Shown: positions 1-5,846 of the stretch, piece after piece
How the letters are laid out: every line of letters starts with the position of its first letter
How positions within the stretch are numbered: position 1 is the first letter of the stretch
NCBI GenBank assembly: GCA_964435165.1
Contig: CAYSXY010000084.1
Span: 1-6,318, forward strand
DNA: 6,318 bases
DNA from: CAYSXY01 sp964435165
GTDB taxonomy: Bacteria; Pseudomonadota; Alphaproteobacteria; Rickettsiales; RI-342
Reading direction: 5' to 3'
Position numbers and translations under genes: made by a program
Notes under the pieces: generated by a model
The model's input: the letters and a program-made list of their open reading frames with translations, nothing else
Database searches by the model: none
What the model was told of the DNA's origin: nothing

Positions 1-77
1 TACTGAAAGTATCTCGAGGTAAAAGCAAACATCGAAAATTAAACTAAACATCTAGTCAAGTGCGCGAGGAATAACAC

Positions 78-173
78 ATGACGCAATTACATATTGGCTT
101 GGCATACATACCAGAAATGCTCACCAATATTACCCATCAATCCACCACCTGTTTGTGCGGATGCTCACTGTAA
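78..173 (+). CDS. possible 31-residue small ORF (hypothetical)
   Basis: A short reading frame opens with ATG at 78 and stops with TAA at 171-173. It is preceded by GAGGA at 66-70, seven bases from the start, which is the best Shine-Dalgarno match in the window. The predicted peptide begins MTQLHIGLAYIPEML and ends with three closely spaced cysteines (TTCLCGCSL). I recognise no family and see no clear signal peptide. Its 3' third runs antisense across the end of the SulP transporter gene, so part of its composition is dictated by that gene. No convincing promoter is visible in the AT-rich DNA upstream. It could be a real small protein, the remnant of a longer gene, or chance. Confidence 0.2.
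   Translation: MTQLHIGLAYIPEMLTNITHQSTTCLCGCSL
91..130. other. imperfect inverted repeat downstream of the SulP gene
   Basis: ATATTGG at 91-97 is perfectly complementary to CCAATAT at 124-130. Inside it, GCAT at 102-105 can pair with ATGC at 117-120, giving a two-part stem around an 11-base loop. It lies just past the stop codon of the minus-strand transporter gene, where a terminator would be expected. The stem is AT-rich, however, and no T-run follows in the direction of that transcript, so a classical intrinsic terminator is not supported. Confidence 0.25.
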
Positions 174-1678
174 TCCACCACCACACGATAATGCGGGTCA
201 CCATCAAGGTCATCTTCAATCATCTGCACGGCTTTATCCAGCAAGCCTTTACAATCCGGACTTAAATGCCGCAAATGCAGCGTGGTGCCATTGCGCTGGT
301 AGCGTTCTGCCAGCGCATCAATCGCCTCTAACGCCGAGTGATCCCACACCCGTGAATAGCGAAAATCGATCACCACATCTTTCGGGTCGTTCTTGGGATC
401 AAACAGCTCCTTAAATCGGCTAATTGAGGCAAAAAATAACTGCCCATGCAGCACATACACTTTCTGCTCATCACTTTCAGAACGCACCTCGACATAAATC
501 GACCGGGCCGACTCCCAGGCAAAGACAAGCGCCGAGACAATCACCCCTACCACCACGGCGATAGCCAGATCCGTAAACACCGTCACGGCGGAGACGAGCA
601 CCAGTACAAACGCATCCGTGCGCGGAATGCGTCGGATAATCCGCAGTGACGACCATTCAAACGTGCCAATCACCACCATGAACATCACGCCCACCAGTGC
701 CGCCACCGGCACCATTTCAATCCAATGCGAGGCAAACAGAATAAAACACAGCAAAAACAGCGCGGCACACATACCAGACAAACGCCCGCGCGCCCCGGAA
801 TGAATATTAATCATGCTCTGGCCGATCATCGCACAGCCACCCATGCCGCCAAACAGGCCGGTGGTGATGTTAGCCGCCCCCTGCGCCATACATTCCCGGC
901 TGTTACGCCCTCGCGTCTCGGTGATTTCGTCGATCAAGGTCAGGGTTAGTAAGGATTCAATCAGGCCAATCGCGGCGAGTATCACAGCATAAGGAAAAAT
1001 AATCTGTAATGTCTCCAATGTGAGCGGCACCATGGGAATATGGAATGAAGGCAAGGCCCCGGCAATACTGGCCAAATCGCCCACCGTCCGCGTATCCAGC
1101 CCGCCGAAAATCACCACCGCCGTCACCACCGCAATCCCGGCCAACGGTGCAGGAAAGGCTTTAGTCACCTTCGGCAGAAGGATGATGACAGCCATTGTCA
1201 GCGCCACCAATCCCAGCATCATCACCAATGCTTCTCCCTGCATCCATGTAAGCTGCCCAGCAGCATCAACAACCTTGAACTGCCCCAACTGTGCCAGAAA
1301 AATCACAATCGCAAGGCCATTGACAAAGCCAAGCATCACCGGGTACGGCACCATGCGAATAAATTTCCCCAGCCGAAACACCCCGGCGAGAAACTGCAAA
1401 ATGCCCATCAACACCACAGTAGCAAACAGATATTCAACCCCATGCTGACTGACAAGGCTCACCATCACCACTGCCAGGGCACCGGTTGCCCCGGAAATCA
1501 TGCCCGGGCGACCGCCAAAAATCGAGGTGATCAACCCGACCATAAAGGCGGCATACAGCCCCACCAGCGGTTCCACCCCGGCAATAAAGGCAAATGCCAC
1601 TGCCTCCGGCACCAGTGCCAGTGCCACGGTCAGGCCGGAGAGAACCTCAATACGAATTTGTGTCGGGTTAAATGTCAT
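137..1678 (-). CDS. SulP-family inorganic anion transporter with C-terminal STAS domain
   Basis: This 513-residue inner-membrane protein is a complete SulP (SLC26-like) anion transporter. Residues 10-390 are strongly hydrophobic and carry SulP hallmarks: an N-terminal VALALVPEAVAFAFIAGV segment, the GLYAAF motif (40-45), a glycine-rich GRPGMISGATGA loop (57-67), NGLAIVIFLAQLGQF (120-134), IGLIESLLTL (237-246) and GGMGGCAMIGQSMINI (277-292). Residues from about 400 to 500 form a STAS domain, with the DHSALEAID helix (446-454) where anti-sigma-factor antagonists carry their phosphorylatable serine loop. Family members move sulfate, bicarbonate, chloride or dicarboxylates, often with Na+ or H+. 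The substrate cannot be told from sequence. The ATG at 1678 places the first membrane segment normally, and a weak GGA lies six bases upstream of it. The gene is divergent from the DCC-HTTM pair and looks monocistronic here. Confidence 0.93.
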   Translation of the reverse strand: MTFNPTQIRIEVLSGLTVALALVPEAVAFAFIAGVEPLVGLYAAFMVGLITSIFGGRPGMISGATGALAVVMVSLVSQHGVEYLFATVVLMGILQFLAGVFRLGKFIRMVPYPVMLGFVNGLAIVIFLAQLGQFKVVDAAGQLTWMQGEALVMMLGLVALTMAVIILLPKVTKAFPAPLAGIAVVTAVVIFGGLDTRTVGDLASIAGALPSFHIPMVPLTLETLQIIFPYAVILAAIGLIESLLTLTLIDEITETRGRNSRECMAQGAANITTGLFGGMGGCAMIGQSMINIHSGARGRLSGMCAALFLLCFILFASHWIEMVPVAALVGVMFMVVIGTFEWSSLRIIRRIPRTDAFVLVLVSAVTVFTDLAIAVVVGVIVSALVFAWESARSIYVEVRSESDEQKVYVLHGQLFFASISRFKELFDPKNDPKDVVIDFRYSRVWDHSALEAIDALAERYQRNGTTLHLRHLSPDCKGLLDKAVQMIEDDLDGDPHYRVVVDYSEHPHKQVVD

Positions 1679-1832
1679 GCTGAGTCCGATTCATCAAAAC
1701 AGCGGCGCACGCTAATCTATCTGGCCAATAACACAAGTGCTGCATTGCAAAAAAGCGCTGAAACTTATTCAGTTAACGAAAAAAGAACGTAACGCCTGCT
1801 ACAAGCTGACAGGCAATTGGAATCATGCAGTA
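1679..1832. promoter_or_regulatory. divergent intergenic region, presumed promoters for both directions
   Basis: This gap separates the minus-strand transporter from the plus-strand DCC gene, so it should hold a promoter for each. I could not find a convincing -35/-10 pair in either direction. It contains short palindromes: TTGCAA at 1745-1750, AGCGCT at 1754-1759 and GTTAAC at 1772-1777. It also has a five-base inverted repeat, CTGAA at 1758-1762 with TTCAG at 1768-1772. These cluster within about 33 bases and could be an operator, but each alone is short enough to occur by chance. Confidence 0.35.
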
Positions 1833-2255
1833 ATGACAACAGATACACAGCACAATAGCGGCCTTATCCTTGTCTATGATGGCGAATGCCCCATCTGTCG
1901 CACCGCTGTGCGTGTCTATCGCGTCAAACAGACGGTGGGAAACATTGAGCTCATCAATGCGCGCGAGCATCACTCGCACCCCGTCATGCACACCATCAAG
2001 GAGCGACAACTCAATCTCGATGAAGGCATGGTCGCACTCTATGAAGAACAGCTCTATCACGGTGCCGATGCTGTGCACCTCATGGCACTACTGGGCAGTC
2101 ACAGCACCTGGTTGAATCGCCTCAATGCCTGGCTCTTTCGTTCTCGCACACGCGCGCGCATCTGCTATCCGGTCCTGCGCTTTATCAGACGCTTACTTCT
2201 CATCATGCTCGGCGTTGGCCGCATTCACTCACCGGATGATTCCAAGAGTCAGTAA
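1833..2255 (+). CDS. DCC family (DUF393) thiol-disulfide oxidoreductase-like protein
   Basis: This small protein of 140 residues (from the ATG at 1833) belongs to the DCC family, named for its DxxCxxC signature. Here the signature is YDGECPICRTAV, with D16, C19 and C22, directly after the first beta strand (LILVYD), as in thioredoxin-like folds. The following stretch fits the family: IELINAR, then LDEGMVALYEEQLYHGADAVHLMALL (62-87). The C-terminus has a hydrophobic, arginine-flanked helix (YPVLRFIRRLLLIMLGVGRI), which could dock on the membrane. A GTG at 1737 in the same frame would add 32 residues, but those look unlike the family, so I prefer 1833, although its ribosome binding site is weak. 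Its stop directly abuts the start of the HTTM gene, so the two are almost certainly co-translated. DCC proteins are predicted redox proteins; few have been tested biochemically. Confidence 0.88.
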   Translation: MTTDTQHNSGLILVYDGECPICRTAVRVYRVKQTVGNIELINAREHHSHPVMHTIKERQLNLDEGMVALYEEQLYHGADAVHLMALLGSHSTWLNRLNAWLFRSRTRARICYPVLRFIRRLLLIMLGVGRIHSPDDSKSQ

Positions 2256-2258
2256 ATG
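2244..2258 (+). promoter_or_regulatory. TAAATG stop-start junction with ribosome binding site
   Basis: The stop codon TAA of the DCC gene (2253-2255) is immediately followed by the ATG of the HTTM gene (2256-2258), with no bases between. An AAGAG sequence at 2244-2248, inside the end of the DCC gene, sits seven bases before the ATG. This arrangement indicates translational coupling and matched synthesis of the two proteins. Confidence 0.7.
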
Positions 2259-3782
2259 GCATCGCTACGAACCTACCTCTCCCCTCGCCATATCTGGCAA
2301 CAATTAAAGCAGGATTGCCACACCCCGATTGACGGTGCATCTCTGGCCATCGCCCGCATCTCTCTTGGCCTGGTGATCTTCTATGATGCGGTCCGCAAAT
2401 CCGATATGTCATTCGACCGCAATGAGGGTAAGCTCTTTCAGTTTACTTACCCGTTTTTCGATTGGGTACGTGACGCCGGGCCCTATGCCGACCATGTCAG
2501 CTGGTGCCTGATTATCGCATCGGTCTGTGTCACCATCGGGTTATGCTATCGACTAGCCATCACCATCTGTTTTGTCCTGATCAGCTATATGTTCCTGCTC
2601 GCGCGGGAATATTACCTCAACCACTATTATCTGTTGATTATCATCTGCTTTCTGATGGTGCTAGTTCCAGCACATCGACGTTTTTCAGTCGACAGCCTGA
2701 TCCTGACCATGCCGCGCCACTTGCCCAAAATTCACCTCACCCTCATGCGCGGGCAGTTGGAGATCGTCCTTCTCTATGCCGGCATTGTCAAAATTAATCC
2801 GGACTGGTTGCGCCTGGAGCCCATTGGCAGTTGGCTGCGGGAATCTGTCAATGATGTCTGGTATGGCGTCATCTGGAATTATGAATGGGGCGTGATTCTC
2901 TCATCATACGGCCCCATCGCCCTGCATATCATCGGCGCGCCGCTCCTGCTCTACAAACGCACACGCCTGGTCGTGTTTGTGCTCTATTGCGTGTTTCACG
3001 TCACCAATCATTATATTTTTAATATCGGCATCTTCCCCTGGATGACCATTGCTTTAAGCACGCTCTTTTTCGACCCGGACTGGCCGGTGAAGCTGGCCCG
3101 GCGCATCGCAGGCGCGCCCTGGAACAGCAAAGCACTCCCATCTGACACACCAACCACCCTTAACCCACGGCACTACAATTATGCACGAATGACGCTGATC
3201 TGGTTGATATTTCAGGCCTTATTTCCCCTTCGTCATTATCTCTATCCCGGCAATGCCGCCTGGACGAATGAGGCACATAATTTTTCCTGGCGCATGAAGC
3301 TGCTCACGCGACGCTCACCCGGCTTTGTCATTGCCGTTCATGTGCCAAGCCTGCAACGCATTTATATTCCGGATTACCAAACGCTACTCTCCAAACGGCA
3401 ATATCGCAAAAGCTCAACCCGTCCAGCCCTCATGCATCAGCTTGCTCGACAGACTGCGGACTATTACCGTGCCAAACTGGGAGTCGACACACTCTACACC
3501 CATGTCGTGATGCCCTACAGCTATAACTATCGCCCACCGCGGATCGTAATCGACCCAACCATCGATCTGGGCAATGAGCCCATACGCAATATACGACCGG
3601 ATCCATGGCTCCTGCCGGAAGTCCCGGCACCGCCCGGAAGCGCCGAGGCCTATCGCGCTGCGAACTACCCGCCACCACAACTGCATGAAGCACTCTATAT
3701 GATGGGTATGCCCAACATATCCCTCTGCGCCTATGATGACGTCCAGCATCATGTGGCCTGCACCATCGCACCCTATGAGTAA
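2256..3782 (+). CDS. HTTM domain protein related to vitamin K-dependent gamma-carboxylase
   Basis: This 508-residue membrane protein has the architecture of the VKGC/HTTM family. Hydrophobic helices fall at about 28-45, 82-97, 99-116, 124-138, 165-178, 218-233, 237-250, 258-272 and 311-326. Family motifs run in order: LNHYYLLIIICF (121-132) followed by RRFSVD (141-146), YAGIVKINPDWL (174-185), FHVTNHYIFNIGIFPW (247-262), LFFDPDWP (270-277) and RHYLYPGNAAWTNEAHNFSW (326-345). By recall of human GGCX, K179 aligns with catalytic base Lys218 and H123 with His160. The soluble part continues to YNYRPPRIVIDPTIDL (424-438), matching the human NDRFQQRIFDP region, and ends in a proline-rich tail from about 455. 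The human enzyme uses vitamin K hydroquinone, O2 and CO2 to carboxylate glutamate. The Leptospira homologue was reported to have altered activity, so function here is open. It is coupled to the DCC gene. Confidence 0.87.
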   Translation: MASLRTYLSPRHIWQQLKQDCHTPIDGASLAIARISLGLVIFYDAVRKSDMSFDRNEGKLFQFTYPFFDWVRDAGPYADHVSWCLIIASVCVTIGLCYRLAITICFVLISYMFLLAREYYLNHYYLLIIICFLMVLVPAHRRFSVDSLILTMPRHLPKIHLTLMRGQLEIVLLYAGIVKINPDWLRLEPIGSWLRESVNDVWYGVIWNYEWGVILSSYGPIALHIIGAPLLLYKRTRLVVFVLYCVFHVTNHYIFNIGIFPWMTIALSTLFFDPDWPVKLARRIAGAPWNSKALPSDTPTTLNPRHYNYARMTLIWLIFQALFPLRHYLYPGNAAWTNEAHNFSWRMKLLTRRSPGFVIAVHVPSLQRIYIPDYQTLLSKRQYRKSSTRPALMHQLARQTADYYRAKLGVDTLYTHVVMPYSYNYRPPRIVIDPTIDLGNEPIRNIRPDPWLLPEVPAPPGSAEAYRAANYPPPQLHEALYMMGMPNISLCAYDDVQHHVACTIAPYE

Positions 3783-3790
3783 CAAATGCA

Positions 3791-3836
3791 GGGTTAACCC
3801 AATCGCATCATTTCAGCGCTATGATATTGCTATCAT
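3791..3836 (+). promoter_or_regulatory. two palindromes in the leader of the pilin pair; possible operator/promoter
   Basis: The 80-base gap before the first pilin gene holds two perfect inverted repeats. GGGTTAACCC at 3791-3800 is a 10-base palindrome. At 3821-3836, ATGATA and TATCAT flank a TTGC loop, giving a six-base-pair stem. TATGAT at 3820-3825 resembles a sigma-70 -10 box, but no good -35 sits at the right distance. The symmetry suggests protein-binding sites or a promoter region; the second stem is too AT-rich, and lacks the T-run, for an intrinsic terminator. Confidence 0.3.
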
Positions 3837-3862
3837 TAGGTAAGATAAACGAACCAGGCACC

Positions 3863-4798
3863 ATGCGCGACAGGCATCCTTCATCCATTTCCCAACAGGG
3901 ATTCACTCTGATCGAACTGGCCATTGTGCTGATTATCATCAGCTTCCTCATCGGCTCGGTGCTGGCAACCGGCAGCTCACGCACCGGCTTTGCCCGCATC
4001 AAGCAAACACAGGACAAGATTGGTATTATTGAAGAAGCCCTGGCCGCTTATGTGACGCTCAATGGCCGCCTGCCCTGCCCGGCGAGCGGCACGCAACAGC
4101 GTAAAGATGGCGGCGGCAATCCTGATCCGCTCTTCGGTCTTTCTGAAGCGCCGCCCTGCGCTGCCACACTGGTTGCCGGACAGGGCATCCATTATGGCGT
4201 GGTGCCGGTACGCGCCCTCAACCTCGCCGATGAATTTATGTTCGATGGCTGGGGCCGACGCTTTACCTACGCCGTGGATACTGATTTTATCACCTCCCAA
4301 CTCTTTGAAATCACCAATGTCGGCAGTATCACCATCAATGACAATAACGGCAATACGCGAACAACACAGGCCGTGGTAACCTTCATCAGCCATGGTCCAA
4401 CCGGCTTTGGCGCCTGGCCGAAAAATGGTGGCGCCCGGCAGGCAACGGGCTCGCTCGGTGCCGGTGAAAACCAAAACGGCCCGGCCAGTGTCGATGCCAC
4501 CTTCGTTCAGGCTCCGCAAAGCGCCACCTTCGATGATTATACGAGCTACTTCACCAAGCGCCGGTTGTTAAGTGAAGCTGGCGGCATTCTGCAGAATGAT
4601 ACGTGCGAGTTAGCGCGCCGCACGCTCGAGCCCTATAAGGATATCTGCACACTGGCCGCGGGTGAGCCGCGTGTCGGCCCGACAGGGTGCGAAATCATCA
4701 CCTGCCCACAAGCAACCCCGCCGGAATTAAACACCTATTGCGTGGTGCGCCAGACCGAGATGGCGAATATCATCAGCCAGAAATGCTACTATCGATGA
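3863..4798 (+). CDS. pilin-like protein with type IV prepilin leader (first of a tandem pair)
   Basis: This is a predicted 311-residue secreted pilin-like protein. Its N-terminus is a class III prepilin leader: 13 residues ending in glycine (MRDRHPSSISQQG), cleavage before F14, glutamate at mature position 5 (E18), then the hydrophobic helix LAIVLIIISFLIGSVLATG. A PilD-type prepilin peptidase should cut and N-methylate it. The globular part carries NGRLPCPA (67-74), FDGWGRRFTYAVD (127-139), VVTFISHGPTGFGAW (171-185) and TFDDYTSYFTKRRLLSEAGGI (222-242). Eight cysteines lie at 72, 99, 248, 262, 276, 281, 293 and 308, suggesting disulfides. An in-frame ATG at 3821 would give a leader of 27 residues and falls in palindromic DNA, so 3863 is preferred. 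It is much longer than a typical major pilin (about 150 residues), so a minor pilin or pseudopilin is more likely. No assembly genes are nearby. Confidence 0.85.
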   Translation: MRDRHPSSISQQGFTLIELAIVLIIISFLIGSVLATGSSRTGFARIKQTQDKIGIIEEALAAYVTLNGRLPCPASGTQQRKDGGGNPDPLFGLSEAPPCAATLVAGQGIHYGVVPVRALNLADEFMFDGWGRRFTYAVDTDFITSQLFEITNVGSITINDNNGNTRTTQAVVTFISHGPTGFGAWPKNGGARQATGSLGAGENQNGPASVDATFVQAPQSATFDDYTSYFTKRRLLSEAGGILQNDTCELARRTLEPYKDICTLAAGEPRVGPTGCEIITCPQATPPELNTYCVVRQTEMANIISQKCYYR

Positions 4799-4805
4799 GT
4801 CTGCC

Positions 4806-5777
4806 ATGAATACGCACCCCACCTCACAGCATGGCTTTACCCTGATCGAGCTTTCGATTGTCTTGATCATTATTTCACTCGTCGCCTCTGCCTTCATGAC
4901 ACTGGGTATCCGCCAGACCGAAGCAGCCAAGCAGCAACTCACGGAAACACGCCTGGAAAAAATCACCCGCACCCTGGGCATGTTCGTTATGAATAATGGC
5001 CGCCTGCCCTGCCCGGCCGTCGGGAGCGCTGTTTTCACCGCCGCCACCTATGGCGTCGAAGATGCCTCGGCCAATTGCGCAACAACCGAAGTCACCGGGC
5101 AAAACATGCATATCGGCGCGGTGCCCATTATCACCCTCGGCTTATCTGATGAATATATCGCCGATGGCTGGAACCGCCGCTTCACCTATGCCATTGCCAG
5201 CATGGCCCGCGATAGCGCCACCTTCATGCGGCAAAACACCGCTGGCGTACTGGATCCGGAGCCTCTCGGAACAATCACCGTGTTTGCCGATGGCGCAGGC
5301 GCCATAGAGCGCACGGATGTCGGTGGTACGGGAGATGGCGCGGTGATGGTATTGCTCAGTCACGGAGCTGACGGGCATGGTGCATGGGCGCTTGGCGGTG
5401 GCGCCAATCGTATTGACCAAAGCTCTGCTGATGCAGCCGAAATCGAAAATGCGCATGACCCTACAGATGACACGACCTTTGACAGTGAATTCGCCCAGAC
5501 TCCGCGCTCCCCCACCTATGACGATATCGTCACTTACCGCCAGCGCTGGCACATTATTCAGGAGGCAGGCGGCATCATCGATGATGATATCTGCGCCATG
5601 GCCTGGCGCGCACAGCAAGCCATCAACGACACGACAACCCTCAAACGCGGCTCGGTCGGCTGCTTACGCGACGATGATATCGACGGCAATTTCGACCGCT
5701 TTGACGCCTCCTGCGACGTTCGTCAACGCGATCTCTCACGTCAAATTTTATCGTTGTGCTTTATCGCGGCACCGTGA
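4806..5777 (+). CDS. pilin-like protein with type IV prepilin leader (second of a tandem pair)
   Basis: This 323-residue protein is a paralogue of the one encoded just upstream, seven bases away. Its 10-residue leader MNTHPTSQHG is followed by the cleavage site, FTLIE with the conserved +5 glutamate (E15), and a hydrophobic helix to about residue 34. It shares the block order of its neighbour: NGRLPCPA (64-71), IADGWNRRFTYAI (118-130), VMVLLSHGADGHGAW (180-194), TYDDIVTYRQRWHIIQEAGGI (237-257) and CDVRQRDL (303-310). Six cysteines at 69, 91, 263, 286, 303 and 318 correspond to six of the eight in the first pilin. Between them lies an EF-hand-like acidic loop, DDDIDGNFDRFD (289-300), absent from the neighbour. 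A GAG at 4797-4799, overlapping the previous stop, may serve as ribosome binding site. The pair is probably one operon and may form a heteromeric pilus or pseudopilus component. Confidence 0.85.
   Translation: MNTHPTSQHGFTLIELSIVLIIISLVASAFMTLGIRQTEAAKQQLTETRLEKITRTLGMFVMNNGRLPCPAVGSAVFTAATYGVEDASANCATTEVTGQNMHIGAVPIITLGLSDEYIADGWNRRFTYAIASMARDSATFMRQNTAGVLDPEPLGTITVFADGAGAIERTDVGGTGDGAVMVLLSHGADGHGAWALGGGANRIDQSSADAAEIENAHDPTDDTTFDSEFAQTPRSPTYDDIVTYRQRWHIIQEAGGIIDDDICAMAWRAQQAINDTTTLKRGSVGCLRDDDIDGNFDRFDASCDVRQRDLSRQILSLCFIAAP
5670..5705 (+). other. EF-hand-like calcium-binding loop coding segment in the second pilin
   Basis: Residues 289-300 of the second pilin read DDDIDGNFDRFD. This matches the 12-position calcium loop pattern: aspartate at positions 1, 3 and 5, glycine at 6, aspartate at 9 and an acidic residue at 12. 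Calcium loops are known to stabilise some type II secretion pseudopilins and type IV pilins, and DxDxDG loops occur outside canonical EF-hands. Calcium binding here is inferred from the pattern alone. Confidence 0.45.
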
Positions 5778-5784
5778 TTCAGTC

Positions 5785-5830
5785 TTGTCTATTGTCCACA
5801 TCTCTCCTATGCACATGGAAAGTAAGTGCA
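5785..5830 (+). promoter_or_regulatory. possible rpiB promoter with overlapping inverted repeat
   Basis: TTGTCT at 5785-5790 and TATGCA at 5808-5813 are separated by exactly 17 bases, a sigma-70-like layout, though the -10 matches only in its first three positions. TGCAC at 5810-5814 and GTGCA at 5826-5830 form an inverted repeat with an 11-base spacer that overlaps the -10 and the likely start of transcription. This could be an operator. The 69-base gap makes a separate promoter for rpiB plausible, but readthrough from the pilin genes is equally possible. Confidence 0.3.
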
Positions 5831-5846
5831 CGAATAGAGCCTGAAT

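Noticed and set aside
1020..1448. 142-codon plus-strand open frame
   Set aside because: It lies wholly antisense inside the well-supported SulP gene, and its product shows no family features. It is a shadow of that gene's codon bias.
1737..1832. N-terminal extension of the DCC protein from a GTG
   Set aside because: The 32 extra residues are lysine-rich and unlike DCC family N-termini, which start close to the first beta strand. The ATG at 1833 fits better and leaves room for a promoter.
3821..3862. upstream ATG for the first pilin
   Set aside because: It would give a 27-residue leader and place the start inside the palindrome. The ATG at 3863 gives a normal 13-residue prepilin leader, similar to the 10-residue leader of the paralogue.
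3977..4519. 180-codon minus-strand open frame
   Set aside because: It is antisense to the first pilin gene, which has a clear prepilin leader and a paralogue next door. The antisense product has no recognisable motif.
5142..5618. 158-codon minus-strand open frame
   Set aside because: It is antisense to the second pilin gene, with no domain signature, and is explained by codon composition of the real gene.
5377..5844. 155-codon plus-strand open frame overlapping the second pilin and the gap before rpiB
   Set aside because: It is out of frame with the pilin and low in recognisable content. The pilin frame carries conserved motifs and cysteines through the same DNA, so this is a shadow frame.
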